Notes: generated from the letters alone by a model not told the origin. A stretch of DNA of 64,000 nt from Epilithonimonas hungarica (GCF_900102265.1 NZ_FNBH01000004.1:341744-405743), one strand, 5' to 3'; shown: positions 17,270 through 26,643, counted from the stretch's first letter. Made by a program: numbers and translations.

Positions 17270-17947
17270 ATGAATTTCACACTTGTCAAAGATTGTCTGA
17301 CGCTTCTTGAGAAATTTGAGTCGGATAACAAAACAGTTCAGGGGCACTATCCATCAACTATTGACGGTTTTAGGTCCTGGGTGTGTAACCAGTATAGAAA
17401 AGAACATGAAATTGCTGATGAAGATCCTTATTGGGAAGGCAAAGAGAATGGAAGATCTCCGGAAAGCGCTATAAGTACTTTACTAGTCCATCTGAACCGA
17501 TATGCAAAAACGTATTCAAAGTCTGCGATCTCAGATTCTGAATTTTCTACTCAGGAAGATTTTATTTATCTGATCAATCTAAAGGCTTTTGGTGAAATGA
17601 GCAAAATGGCACTTATCAAAAGGAATATCCATGATAAACCTGTCGGTATGCTTATCATTGCTAGGCTCTTACGTCAGGGATTTATTGAACAGACAAATTC
17701 AGATTTGGATAAACGTAGTAAATTGATACGTATTTCTGAAAGAGGATTGTCGGCCTTGGAAAAACAAATGGATAAAATTCGCCAGGCTACCAATATTGTT
17801 TCGGGAGATCTTGACCATAAGGAAAAAATGGATCTGATCCGTATTCTCAACAAACTGGATCGTTTTCATTCTCCTATTTTTTTACGAAATATTCATTCTG
17901 ATGAGCTCATCAACAGGGTATATGATGAATATCCATTTAAAGATTGA
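17270..17947 (+). CDS. MarR-type winged-helix regulator, copy 2
   Basis: A 225-residue paralogue of the regulator at 12503. The ATG at 17270 is chosen over an in-frame TTG at 17261 because it gives the same MNF start as the paralogue and the same distance from the -7 box. Shared features are LLVHLNRYAKTYSKSAISDS, QEDFIYLINLKAFGEMSKM, the recognition-helix region KPVGMLIIARLLRQGFIEQT, the wing SDLDKRSKLIRISERG, and a final HSPIF segment where the paralogue has HYSVY. It follows the lycopene cyclase gene by 75 bp. The two regulators bracket the carotenoid genes and may form heterodimers or act antagonistically; that is inference. Confidence 0.82.
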   Translation: MNFTLVKDCLTLLEKFESDNKTVQGHYPSTIDGFRSWVCNQYRKEHEIADEDPYWEGKENGRSPESAISTLLVHLNRYAKTYSKSAISDSEFSTQEDFIYLINLKAFGEMSKMALIKRNIHDKPVGMLIIARLLRQGFIEQTNSDLDKRSKLIRISERGLSALEKQMDKIRQATNIVSGDLDHKEKMDLIRILNKLDRFHSPIFLRNIHSDELINRVYDEYPFKD

Positions 17948-18094
17948 TATAGAACTTGCAGCTATTATTAAATATTCATCCTAAAGATATGTCCGTTACT
18001 GCTATTCTGCATTCAAGTTCTTAGGATTTAATTTCAATATAGTGTGGAAAAATCTTTATTTGATAATACCTCTCGATTTTCCGGTCTGTATATG

Positions 18095-19300
18095 CTATTT
18101 TTTGATCTTTAGTTCTGAAGCATAGTTGTAAAGATCCTCATAGACCTCGAAAAATTTATTTTCATCGGCTTCACTTAATGAAGTATTGAAAAATACAATG
18201 ACGGCTATTTCTTTGTTTAAATCAGAAAGCATGAATGTCCTTACGCCTGCATCAGAACCATTATGCCCAATCCTTTTGCCGCCCATTTTTGTTGCCCAGA
18301 AAATTCCTGAATTAAGCTTATCCGGCTTGACATTTTCAGGCTTATTAGATTCCGTGAACTGAAAACGGACCATCTCTTTTGCCAGTTCTTTTTTCAGTAA
18401 TCTTGTGTTGTTGTATTTTCCATCATCCAGCAGGGTGATGAAAAATCTTGAAAGTTCATCTACAGAAGTCCGCACGCCGCCATCTGGATAAGTTATGCCT
18501 TCATAAAGCGGTATTGACTTTATATTACCGTCTTCCTTTTGATAAGCTTTGGAGTGTTTTTTTAAGTTGATCTCAGATAGATTCCAACCTGAATTTTTCA
18601 TCTTTAAAGGCTTGAAAATATACTTTTTACTGTACTCATCGAGTTTTTTACCGGTTCTCAACTCAATGATATAGCCTGCAAGACCTGCTCCTATATTGGA
18701 ATAGTCGCGATTTGTGCCTGGTCTGGAATTTAGAAAATTATTCTTATCATAATGTTTACCGCCTTTTACAAAATAGTTTTTTAAAAAATCACCGAGTGGT
18801 TCAGGCCTCTGACCGTTATAAAAATAAGTACTATCCGTATAAAAAGGATAACGATCTGCCAAGCCGGAAGTATGGGTGGCCAAATGTCTCAAGGTAATTT
18901 TTTCATCCGGAAAATTAGGATTGATAATTTTGAAAGGCAAATAATGGTTGATGTCTTCATCCAGATCGACCTTTCCTTCCTCTACCGCTTTCATAATGCA
19001 GAATCCCGTGAAAGTTTTGCTTATGGAGGCAATATTCATAATGGTTGTAGGTGAAAAAGGAATTTTGTTTTCTCTGTCTGCAAAGCCGTATCCTTTTGTC
19101 CAAGCCAGTTTTTTGTCTATGATAATGGCGGCTCCGATCCCAACGATTCCTGTCTGGTCCATTTTCTTTTCGATAAGGCTGTCAATCGAGTTATTTTTAT
19201 CATTTTTGATATTGACTTTAGTTTGTGCCACCATATTTTGGATACAAAATATAACGAAAAGAAAACAGATAAAAGAATAATTTGTCTTAAGATTTTTCAT
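18095..19300 (-). CDS. exported serine beta-lactamase-like hydrolase 1
   Basis: A serine hydrolase of the class C beta-lactamase/penicillin-binding fold (401 residues from the ATG at 19300). An upstream ATG at 19339 adds 13 residues but spoils the signal peptide. The signal runs MKNLKTNYSFICFLFVIFC to AQT. The catalytic SxxK is in ASISKTFTGF, the YxN motif in DYSNIGAGL, and the third box is GHNGSDAG, an HxG variant. These enzymes act on D-amino-acid peptides, esters or amides, and substrate cannot be told from sequence. It is followed by nothing on its strand and lies 68 bp downstream of a paralogue, so the two may be one transcript. Confidence 0.85.
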   Translation of the reverse strand: MKNLKTNYSFICFLFVIFCIQNMVAQTKVNIKNDKNNSIDSLIEKKMDQTGIVGIGAAIIIDKKLAWTKGYGFADRENKIPFSPTTIMNIASISKTFTGFCIMKAVEEGKVDLDEDINHYLPFKIINPNFPDEKITLRHLATHTSGLADRYPFYTDSTYFYNGQRPEPLGDFLKNYFVKGGKHYDKNNFLNSRPGTNRDYSNIGAGLAGYIIELRTGKKLDEYSKKYIFKPLKMKNSGWNLSEINLKKHSKAYQKEDGNIKSIPLYEGITYPDGGVRTSVDELSRFFITLLDDGKYNNTRLLKKELAKEMVRFQFTESNKPENVKPDKLNSGIFWATKMGGKRIGHNGSDAGVRTFMLSDLNKEIAVIVFFNTSLSEADENKFFEVYEDLYNYASELKIKK

Positions 19301-19368
19301 AATAGATATGTTTTTGGATTTTGTGAGATTAAGAACCATTTTTAAAATTTGAATAATGTAAGATGGAT

Positions 19369-20439
19369 TTATTTAGTTTTAAGGTCTTCAAGAACCATTT
19401 TACCCATATCCTTTACAAGTTGGGTAGGAGAGTTGCAGTCACAATTGCTGAATCCCAATACATAAATATCCTCACTCGGGATATAAACCGCCATAGATTT
19501 GAATCCGAAAATACTGCCGCCGTGCTCACGGGTCGGGGTTCCGTTGATGTTTTTCAGGTGCCATCCATAGCCATATTCTATTTCCTGACCGTTATTAAGC
19601 TTGTACTTGGTAAAAGCTTTAGCCTCTTCTTTCGGACTTAATAATAGATTTTGATTTAAGGCATTCTGCCATTTGAGCATATCGTCCAAAGTTGACATCA
19701 ATGAACCTGAAGAAAAAGGAACACTGAAATTGATGATCGTTTTATTAACGTAGCCCGAACTTTTTTTATGGTAACCAAATGCCCTGTTCTTGATGATCTT
19801 CCTATCACTGGCATAATAAGAATTCGCCATTCCGGCTTTGTCAAATATATTCTTCTTGATAAGATCTTCGTATTTTTCTCCAGATGCCAGCTCAATGATA
19901 TAACCTAGGACTACATATCCTGAATTGTTATATTCGAATTTTTCTCCCGGGGCAAAATCTGCAGGTTCATTTTTAAAGAAATCGACCATCTGTTGCGGTG
20001 TCATTTCTTTTTGAGCAATGTCCTGCAAGGTTTTCATTTTTGTAAAATCCCTGATACCGGAAGTATGGGTCAAAAGATGATGAATAGTGATCTTATCACC
20101 GTTGGGATAAGAAGGGATATATTTGGAAATGGGATAATCTACTTTTAATTTTCCTTGTTCTTCCAACATCAGAATGGCAATTGCCGTGAACTGTTTGGTC
20201 ATAGAACCGATTTGAAATACACTGCCTGTATTCAGTTTTGAATCCAATTCAAGATTGCCCATTCCGAAAGCTTTTTCATAAATAGGTTTACCTTTTTTTG
20301 CGATAAGGAAAACACCGCCCGGTCCATTGGGCTCTTTGAATTCAGATTGGATGAGACTGTCAATTTTTCGATTCAGCTCCTGGGCATTCGATCTTACTGA
20401 AAACAAAATAATAAAACATAATAAAAATAGTCTTTGCAT
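19369..20439 (-). CDS. exported serine beta-lactamase-like hydrolase 2
   Basis: A 356-residue serine hydrolase with a signal peptide (about residues 1-19, ending SNAQ). Catalytic elements are SMTK in QIGSMTKQFTAIAIL, the YNN in FEYNNSGYVVLG, and HGG in REHGGSIFG, all in the family order. It is closer to the esterase/D-peptidase group than to true AmpC, so antibiotic hydrolysis should not be assumed. The ATG at 20439 is preceded by a good promoter with a leader of only about 12 nt. It is upstream of the other hydrolase on the minus strand. Confidence 0.87.
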   Translation of the reverse strand: MQRLFLLCFIILFSVRSNAQELNRKIDSLIQSEFKEPNGPGGVFLIAKKGKPIYEKAFGMGNLELDSKLNTGSVFQIGSMTKQFTAIAILMLEEQGKLKVDYPISKYIPSYPNGDKITIHHLLTHTSGIRDFTKMKTLQDIAQKEMTPQQMVDFFKNEPADFAPGEKFEYNNSGYVVLGYIIELASGEKYEDLIKKNIFDKAGMANSYYASDRKIIKNRAFGYHKKSSGYVNKTIINFSVPFSSGSLMSTLDDMLKWQNALNQNLLLSPKEEAKAFTKYKLNNGQEIEYGYGWHLKNINGTPTREHGGSIFGFKSMAVYIPSEDIYVLGFSNCDCNSPTQLVKDMGKMVLEDLKTK

Positions 20440-20780
20440 AATGGTGTGATTTTATGCAAAGATATATTTATTTATTAATACTATGCAATACAAAGTAGTA
20501 ATAAATGATGAAATTATATAGAAAAATGGTTTTGACAAAAGTATTCTTTGTAAAGTTCTTAGAATTCTCTTATAGCTTTGGTTTAGAGGAATCGATATTC
20601 TCCCCTCAAAATTTACTGATTGCTTATTGCCTTAACTTGTACGGTATTCTTTTGTGATTGTTCTTAATATCTACCCATTATAGAGTCTAAAAAAATAAAG
20701 CTTTTATATATAACTCAGTATATTCTAGAATTTAAATAAGAAAGGCTAATAAAAAAGTACAGTTTTTGTATTGTTAAAAA
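20440..20780. other. divergent intergenic region
   Basis: 341 bp between the minus-strand hydrolase and the plus-strand TonB receptor. It carries the minus-strand promoter listed separately. I see no Fur-like box, riboswitch or ORF in the remainder, which is very AT-rich near the receptor start. Confidence 0.4.
20457..20488 (-). promoter_or_regulatory. Bacteroidota-type promoter for hydrolase 2
   Basis: On the minus strand TTG (20488-20486), a 21-bp spacer and TATCTTTG (20464-20457) fit TTG-N17-23-TAnnTTTG. Transcription should begin near 20451, 12 nt before the ATG. This is the best -33/-7 match I found in the window. Confidence 0.6.
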
Positions 20781-22811
20781 ATGGCAAAATTGTATCTCTT
20801 CATTTCTACTATTATTTGTGGCTGGGCTTTCTCTCAACAAAAAGACTCCACCAACCTAATTTCCGAAGTCCATATTGATGCATATAAAAAACCAAGTGAT
20901 TTTATTTCTTCTACGAAATCAGTGGGCATTGTTTCAAAAGATTTGCTTTTGCAAAATTTACCAGAAAGATTATTGGAATCTGTAAATCAAATAGCAGGAG
21001 TAAGAATGGAAGAGCGTTCACCGGGAAGTTACAGGCTATCACTCAGGGGAAGCACATTACGCTCGCCATTTGGGGTCAGGAATGTCAAAGTTTATTTAGA
21101 CGATTTTATACTATCAGATGCTTCGGGTAATACTTATTTTAATGTGATTTCACCGCTGTTAATCGACAGGATAGAATTATTCAAAGGTCCGGAAAGTGGT
21201 GATTACGGATCAGTTACTGGAGGCACGGTTATTTTAAAAACGAGAGAACAGGATGAGCTAAAAGCTGGTCTTTCGATAGGAAGTTATGGAACATTCAGCG
21301 AGAGTCTCAATTTTTCAAAAACTTTTGGGAAACATTTTTTTGAAGTATTTCAAAACTATTACCAGACAGATTCGTACCGTGAGCAGTCTCGGATGAAAAG
21401 AAAACAGTTTTTTGTCAAAGATGACTTCCAGTATTCTGATCAAGGTATTGTAAAAGCAATGCTGATGTATTCCGATTTGGATTATCAAACGCCAGGCGGA
21501 TTGACATTGGGACAGATGGAACAAGATCCTAAGCAGGCAAGACCACCTACTGCAACGGCACCTGGAGCTAAAGAGCAGGATGCTGGTATTCGTAATAAAA
21601 TGGTATTGGCTGGACTATCCAATGATTTTGACTTCACTCCAGATTTTTCACATTTCATAATGGTTCAGGGGTCTTATGTCGACTTTAAGAATCCATTCAT
21701 TACCAACTATGAAAATCGCTATGAGAGCAACTTCGCTCTGAGAACTCATTTTAACTATAAAAAAATATGGGATAAAGTATCATTATCCTATCGCTTGGGT
21801 TTTGAAGGAGGTGTTAATGATATTGATGTCAGAAATTATGATAACAACAGCGGAATCAAAGGTGATTCTCAAAACTTTGATCAGATTAAAAATACGTCAG
21901 GATTCTATTTTTTATCGCAAAGTTTAAATATTGCAGAACAACTGTTTACGGATATTTCTGTCAGTCTTAACTCAAATTCGTTTGATTATTCGAGATATTA
22001 TCCAACACATGAAAAAGGGTCAGTAAGCTTTAAAAACCAGTGGCTTCCTAATTTTGGTGTAAATTATTTATTTGGAGATGGATTTTCTGTTCTTGCCAAA
22101 TTGGGTAAAGGAAATTCGGCACCCACTAACGAAGAGATCCGTGCTTCTGATCAAGAATTTAATAATGCATTGAGTCCGGAACACGGTTGGAATAAAGAAG
22201 TAGGTATTAGAAAACAATGGCGTAATATCTTTTTTATTGAAGCATCTTATTTTGATTTTCGTATGAAAGACGCGATAGTCAGACGTCAAAACGATGCAGG
22301 GCAGGAGTACTTTGTCAATGCTGGAGAAACGGTACAGAAAGGCTTTGAGATTTTGTTGGAATCTAAAAATTTTAATCTCAAAAATGATTTTTTCAGCAGT
22401 TTCAAATTCAGATTTTCCGGAAGTTTCTATGATTTTAAGTTTAAAAATTATCAGCAAAATGAAAATAATTTTTCAGGAAACGACCTAACCGGAGTTCCAA
22501 GAACCACAATAAACAGTTTGTTGGATTTTACTTTTTTCAAAAAACTTTCGGTAGATTATTCTCATTTTTATACTTCAGGAATGCCTTTAGATGATGCGAA
22601 TTCTGTTTATTCGGAATCAAATTTAATTGGGAATATCCAATTCCGATTTCCTTTGGCAATGGATAAAACAAAACTGGATCTATTCTTACAAATCCAAAAT
22701 ATTTATAATACAGACTATGTTTTAGGATTTGATATCAATGCATTTGGACAACGTTATTATAATCCTTCGGCCAAAAGGAATTTTATACTGGGTGTACAGA
22801 TGGATTTTTAA
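20781..22811 (+). CDS. TonB-dependent outer-membrane receptor
   Basis: A 676-residue receptor with a signal peptide (about 1-18), a short N-terminal segment and a plug domain. The plug has LLESVNQIAGVRMEERSPGS, SLRGSTLRSPFGVRNVKVYLDD and IDRIELFKGPESGDYGSVTGGTVILKT. A 22-strand-type barrel ends FILGVQMDF with terminal Phe. There is no N-terminal carboxypeptidase-like domain, so it is the siderophore/vitamin type rather than SusC type. The ligand is unknown. It stands 103 bp before the PQQ-type dehydrogenase gene, and co-transcription is possible. Confidence 0.88.
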   Translation: MAKLYLFISTIICGWAFSQQKDSTNLISEVHIDAYKKPSDFISSTKSVGIVSKDLLLQNLPERLLESVNQIAGVRMEERSPGSYRLSLRGSTLRSPFGVRNVKVYLDDFILSDASGNTYFNVISPLLIDRIELFKGPESGDYGSVTGGTVILKTREQDELKAGLSIGSYGTFSESLNFSKTFGKHFFEVFQNYYQTDSYREQSRMKRKQFFVKDDFQYSDQGIVKAMLMYSDLDYQTPGGLTLGQMEQDPKQARPPTATAPGAKEQDAGIRNKMVLAGLSNDFDFTPDFSHFIMVQGSYVDFKNPFITNYENRYESNFALRTHFNYKKIWDKVSLSYRLGFEGGVNDIDVRNYDNNSGIKGDSQNFDQIKNTSGFYFLSQSLNIAEQLFTDISVSLNSNSFDYSRYYPTHEKGSVSFKNQWLPNFGVNYLFGDGFSVLAKLGKGNSAPTNEEIRASDQEFNNALSPEHGWNKEVGIRKQWRNIFFIEASYFDFRMKDAIVRRQNDAGQEYFVNAGETVQKGFEILLESKNFNLKNDFFSSFKFRFSGSFYDFKFKNYQQNENNFSGNDLTGVPRTTINSLLDFTFFKKLSVDYSHFYTSGMPLDDANSVYSESNLIGNIQFRFPLAMDKTKLDLFLQIQNIYNTDYVLGFDINAFGQRYYNPSAKRNFILGVQMDF

Positions 22812-22914
22812 ATTAAAAGACAAGGTTATTAAGGATTCGTAATATAGATTTATTTCTAAGGAATAGTGTTTGTAAATTCTAAGTTTACATCAAATCCTTT
22901 ATAAATATAAACTT

Positions 22915-24231
22915 ATGAAAAATTATCTCTTACCAATTACGGCGCTGTTATTTTTCAGCTGCAAGCAGAATGACAATAAAACGAATCGGCAGGAAAATGT
23001 AGAAGCAATCACCCAGACCGATACATTGAAATTGCCGGCACCAGATGAGAAGGGTGCTAAAAATAAGTTCAGCAATGTCATTGGATGGCCAAAAGACAAA
23101 ACTCCAATTGCACCGGAAGGTTTTACTGTCACTCGATTTGCCGATGGAATTAAGAGTCCTCGGAATATGATCCAGGCAGAGAATGGAGATATATTTGTAG
23201 TTCTTTCCAATTCTGAGCGTTCTGCCAAAGATAAGATCATAAATGATATAAGTGGAAAAAGTGATGCTGAGGTTGGAGGTAGGTCCGCCAACAGGATTAT
23301 CCTTTATCGTGATGCAAACAAAGACGGCATTCCGGAATCTTCATCCGTATTTTTATCTAACCTGAACCAGCCTTATGGAATGCTTATCATAAAAGATAAG
23401 TTTTATGTTGCCAATACCGATGGATTATATGTTTACCCTTACAAGGTCGGAGAAACAAAAATAACAGAACCAGGAAAAAAGATCGTCAGTCTCCCGGCTG
23501 GAGGTTACAATAACCACTGGACAAGGAATTTAATTACCAATAAAGACCAGTCAAAAATTTATATCTCTGTAGGGTCAGGGAGCAACGTTGGAGAAAATGG
23601 AATGGAAAATGAAGTTCGACGAGCCAATATCCTGGAGATAAATCTGGACGGAAGCGGGGAAAAGATTTTTGCAGCAGGTTTGAGAAATCCTGTGGGTATG
23701 AGCTGGAATCCTGTTACAGGTCAATTGTGGACTGTTGTAAACGAACGGGATGAACTTGGGGATGAACTGGTTCCGGATTATCTGACCAGCGTAAAACAAG
23801 ATGCATTCTATGGCTGGCCTTATGCTTATTTCGGTAAAAATGAGGATCCCAGAAGAAAAGGGGAGAAGCCTGATCTGGTAGCAAAGACAATCGTTCCCGA
23901 TGTTCCGCTTGGAAGTCATACAGCATCGTTGGGATTGACTTTTTATACGGGAAATCAATTTCCGGAGTCATATAAAAACGGAGCATTCATTGGCCAGCAT
24001 GGTTCTTGGAATCGTTCTTCGCTAGTGGGTTATCAGGTTGCTTATGTACCTTTCAAAAATGGTAAAGCGACTGGACCCTACCAGCCATTTTTAACAGGAT
24101 TTATAGCAGATGAAGCTAAGGGAGATGTTTATGGGCGACCAGTTGGAGTGCTTCAGATTGCTGATGGTTCTTTGCTGGTGGCCGATGATGTAAGTGGCAT
24201 TGTCTGGCGTGTAGCTTACAATAAGAAATAA
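22915..24231 (+). CDS. PQQ-type sugar (sorbosone) dehydrogenase lipoprotein
   Basis: A 438-residue lipoprotein (lipobox LFFSC, Cys16) with a six-bladed beta-propeller of the soluble glucose/sorbosone dehydrogenase family. Characteristic segments are NMIQAENGDIFVVLSNSERS, GLRNPVGMSWNPVTGQLW, VNERDELGDELVPDY, GWPYAYFG, FIGQHGSWNRS and GRPVGVLQIADGSLLVADD. Family members oxidise aldoses or related compounds with PQQ and pass electrons onward in the periplasm. No PQQ synthesis genes are in the window; many relatives rely on external cofactor or have unproven activity. The receptor gene just upstream might import the substrate or PQQ; that is speculation. Confidence 0.82.
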   Translation: MKNYLLPITALLFFSCKQNDNKTNRQENVEAITQTDTLKLPAPDEKGAKNKFSNVIGWPKDKTPIAPEGFTVTRFADGIKSPRNMIQAENGDIFVVLSNSERSAKDKIINDISGKSDAEVGGRSANRIILYRDANKDGIPESSSVFLSNLNQPYGMLIIKDKFYVANTDGLYVYPYKVGETKITEPGKKIVSLPAGGYNNHWTRNLITNKDQSKIYISVGSGSNVGENGMENEVRRANILEINLDGSGEKIFAAGLRNPVGMSWNPVTGQLWTVVNERDELGDELVPDYLTSVKQDAFYGWPYAYFGKNEDPRRKGEKPDLVAKTIVPDVPLGSHTASLGLTFYTGNQFPESYKNGAFIGQHGSWNRSSLVGYQVAYVPFKNGKATGPYQPFLTGFIADEAKGDVYGRPVGVLQIADGSLLVADDVSGIVWRVAYNKK

Positions 24232-24235
24232 ACAG

Positions 24236-24263
24236 AAAGCAGCTCTTAGAGTTGCTTTTTTTC
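24236..24263 (+). terminator. terminator between convergent genes
   Basis: AAGCAGCTC pairs with GAGTTGCTT (one G-U) around TTA and is followed by a T run. It separates the dehydrogenase gene from the minus-strand DUF2945 gene. Confidence 0.75.
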
Positions 24264-24267
24264 ATGT

Positions 24268-24468
24268 TTAGATCTTCTTCAAAGCAGAAGCTTTATGGGC
24301 TGCTGTCTTACCTGTCTTTTCACTCATTACTTCATATTGAGGTTCTGTTTCCGAGGCTCGTCTCTGGCGGTTCATGAAGGTGAAATCTGAGGTGTGTATT
24401 TTTATAATGATGCCATGAGTTTCTCCGTTTTGAAACCTCCATTTGACATGGTCTCCTATTTTTAACAT
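24268..24468 (-). CDS. DUF2945 / TUDOR-like small protein
   Basis: A 66-residue protein matching the DUF2945 (hypervirulence-associated TUDOR-like) family: KIGDHVKWRFQNGETHGIII at the start, a central Arg-rich segment NRQRRASETEPQYEV, and TGKTAAHKASALKKI at the end, the usual closing motif. The SH3-like barrel is small and cytoplasmic, and the biochemical role is unknown. It lies 67 bp downstream of the four-helix-bundle gene and opens a block of stress-type genes. Confidence 0.82.
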   Translation of the reverse strand: MLKIGDHVKWRFQNGETHGIIIKIHTSDFTFMNRQRRASETEPQYEVMSEKTGKTAAHKASALKKI

Positions 24469-24535
24469 ACGATAAGCTTTGTAAAATTGCTATGGCGAAT
24501 TATAGAATAATATTCAAAATAGCTGTTTTATTTTC

Positions 24536-24997
24536 TCAATTAGACTTGTAATTATCCAAAACACCCTGGAAATAGTGAGCTGAGTCTTTAATTTTCTTTA
24601 GCTGCTCAGAGACTATGCTTCGGCTGCCTTGATCTAGTGTTCCACTATCTAAGGCTTCCTGATAAATTTGGATGGCTGCTTTCTCTCCAAATAGAACATC
24701 GTTCAGTGTCAATCTTTGTAAGCTATCTACGGTAAAACCATTTTTAATATCGATCCATGTACGATGAAGTGTTCCGGAAAGACTCGGATTATCTTGCGCC
24801 TTACCACCTTTTTCAGAAATTAAATCGATCAGTTCATTCTTCATTATCTTACTTTGTGATGTAATATCCTCATATGACCTTTTTAAATCGGCGTCTACTT
24901 CCCATACCTTCCCTTCAACTTGTTCAAATCCCTTTAATCTGTCGTAAACAACATGAAGAAGATCATTGAGGGTATTTATATTTTCCTGAGTTTCCAT
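24536..24997 (-). CDS. PA2169-type four-helix-bundle protein (DUF2383)
   Basis: A 153-residue all-helical, ferritin-like protein. The layout is INTLNDLLHVVYDRLKGFEQ, LKRSYEDITSQSKIMKNELI, GTLHRTWIDIKNGF, and LFGEKAAIQIYQEALDSGTLDQ with QLKKIKDSAHYFQGVLDNY. This agrees with the PA2169/DUF2383 family, found in stress gene sets of many bacteria. The Glu and His pattern (E..H) in helices is compatible with metal binding but the function is not established. It is divergent from the NDH-2-like gene. Confidence 0.8.
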   Translation of the reverse strand: METQENINTLNDLLHVVYDRLKGFEQVEGKVWEVDADLKRSYEDITSQSKIMKNELIDLISEKGGKAQDNPSLSGTLHRTWIDIKNGFTVDSLQRLTLNDVLFGEKAAIQIYQEALDSGTLDQGSRSIVSEQLKKIKDSAHYFQGVLDNYKSN

Positions 24998-25186
24998 TTT
25001 TTATAAATTAAGATTAGTGAAAGTATTCTTTTCATAAAGAGTGTAGTTCCTAAATGCTTCTCTTTCGTCAGAATTATGAATGTATTTTGTTAGTTTTCAA
25101 AATTTATACCATTTAATAAGGATAAATAAGATGAATTTATGGCTTGATTGTGGTTATGCTTTTTATGGGTAATTAAAATATAACTT

Positions 25187-26464
25187 ATGAAAAATCAGAA
25201 TATTATAATTGTTGGCGGCGGTTTTGCCGGCGTAGAGCTTGCAGAACGATTACTGAACGCAGATCTTGAATCTCATATCATTCTGGTAGATAAAAATAAT
25301 TACAATTTTTTTCCCCCTTTGTTATATCAGGTTGCAACAGGTTATCTGGATGTTTCCAATATCACTTATCCTTTCCGAAAACATTTTCGTGGCTATGCCA
25401 ATTTTTCATTTATCATGGGTGAACTTATTGAGATTGATACAGAGAATAATACTGCGATATTAAGTACAGGAAATATCAGTTATGATAAAATAGTCATTGC
25501 AACCGGAACAGTAACTAATTACTTTGGCATTGATAGTATACGTCGACATGCGCTTCCTATGAAAACCATTACGGATGCTATATATTTGAAGAATACATGG
25601 CTTAAAAGGATAGAAGAGGCTTCCAGAACCACTGACAAAGATCTGAGAGATCAGTTGACGACTTTTGTCGTTGCAGGTGGAGGGCCTACCGGTGTTGAGA
25701 TAGCAGGTATGCTCACCGAACTAAAGAAAGATATTCTTTTTAAGGATTATCCAGAACTTAAAGGACTTGCTTTTGAGATCTACCTTGTTGACGGTCTTCC
25801 GAAGCTTCTGGCTCCCATGAGTAAGAATTCGCAAGCCTACGCTTTGAAGTCATTACAGAATAACGGGGTGATCATCAGATTGGGACATAATGTGCAAGAC
25901 TTTAAAGACAATACGGTCTATCTTGCGGATGGCTCAAAGATATCCAGTTCTAATCTGCTTTGGACTGCAGGGGTCACAGCACAGAGATTTAATGGTCTTA
26001 AACCGGAATCTTATGGAAAAGGGAATCGACTATTGGTCGATGCTTACAATGAGGTATTAGGAACAAAAAATGTTTATGCGATAGGTGATACTGCATTGAT
26101 GACAAGCGATCCCAAATTTCCTGAGGGACATCCCCAGTTGGCACAAGTGGCCATACAGCAGGCAAAACTCCTTGCAAAAAATATGATCGCTAAAATGAAA
26201 GGTAAAGCTCCCATACAATTCGAATATAATGATAAAGGCTCTATGGCAATTATCAGAAGAAATAAAGCTGTGGCTGATCTGAATGGCCCTCTCAAACATC
26301 TCAACGGTTTTCCTGCCTGGGTAATCTGGGTGCTGGTGCATTTGATGTCATTAATTAATTTTAGAAATAAACTGACAACCTTTTTCAATTGGATGAATGC
26401 TTACATCACAAAAGATCAGCCTCTGCGAATGATAATCGATTCTCATACAGATTCAAAAAAATAA
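25187..26464 (+). CDS. NDH-2-like NAD(P)/FAD-dependent oxidoreductase
   Basis: A 425-residue flavoprotein with an FAD motif GGGFAGVELAERLL (about 9-22), a second nucleotide motif VAGGGPTGVEIAGML (about 161-175), and VYAIGDTALM with an LAQVAIQQAKLLAKN segment near the quinone/FAD side. The C-terminal region (LNGFPAWVIWVLVHLMSLIN) is an amphipathic/TM anchor typical of type II NADH dehydrogenases, so it should oxidise NADH and reduce quinone at the inner membrane without proton pumping. It might instead be a specialised paralogue, as it sits among stress genes. Confidence 0.87.
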   Translation: MKNQNIIIVGGGFAGVELAERLLNADLESHIILVDKNNYNFFPPLLYQVATGYLDVSNITYPFRKHFRGYANFSFIMGELIEIDTENNTAILSTGNISYDKIVIATGTVTNYFGIDSIRRHALPMKTITDAIYLKNTWLKRIEEASRTTDKDLRDQLTTFVVAGGGPTGVEIAGMLTELKKDILFKDYPELKGLAFEIYLVDGLPKLLAPMSKNSQAYALKSLQNNGVIIRLGHNVQDFKDNTVYLADGSKISSSNLLWTAGVTAQRFNGLKPESYGKGNRLLVDAYNEVLGTKNVYAIGDTALMTSDPKFPEGHPQLAQVAIQQAKLLAKNMIAKMKGKAPIQFEYNDKGSMAIIRRNKAVADLNGPLKHLNGFPAWVIWVLVHLMSLINFRNKLTTFFNWMNAYITKDQPLRMIIDSHTDSKK

Positions 26465-26472
26465 AATTTCAT

Positions 26473-26643
26473 ATGTTCATCAAAGTATATACTTCTAAAC
26501 AAAATTTTTTAATGGTCAATATTGATCATATTGTCTATATCAGTCCTGGTTCTTCAAATAGAGGATGTACGGTACATCTGGATACAGGAGTCAGATTAGA
26601 ATCCATTGACGATTATGATGTTCTATTAAATCAACTAATTTAA
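26473..26643 (+). CDS. 56-residue FlbD-like small protein
   Basis: The ATG at 26473 (MFIKVYTSKQNFLMVNIDHI) starts just after the oxidoreductase stop; the longer open frame upstream overlaps that gene and is ignored. The protein is a short all-beta sequence with the arrangement seen in FlbD-like proteins: VN-x-DHIVYI, then CTVHLDTGVRLESIDDYDVLL. Those are known from flagellar operons, but here there are no flagellar genes, so only a fold-level similarity is suggested. It is probably co-transcribed with the oxidoreductase. Confidence 0.55.
   Translation: MFIKVYTSKQNFLMVNIDHIVYISPGSSNRGCTVHLDTGVRLESIDDYDVLLNQLI

Noticed and set aside
17948..18094. Long-range pairing of GAACTTG and CAAGTTC as a terminator
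   Set aside because: The arms are separated by tens of bases and no T-tract follows.
18095..20439. Reading the paired serine hydrolases as antibiotic-resistance beta-lactamases
   Set aside because: They carry the SxxK/YxN fold motifs shared by esterases and D-peptidases; true AmpC features such as a KTG box are absent.
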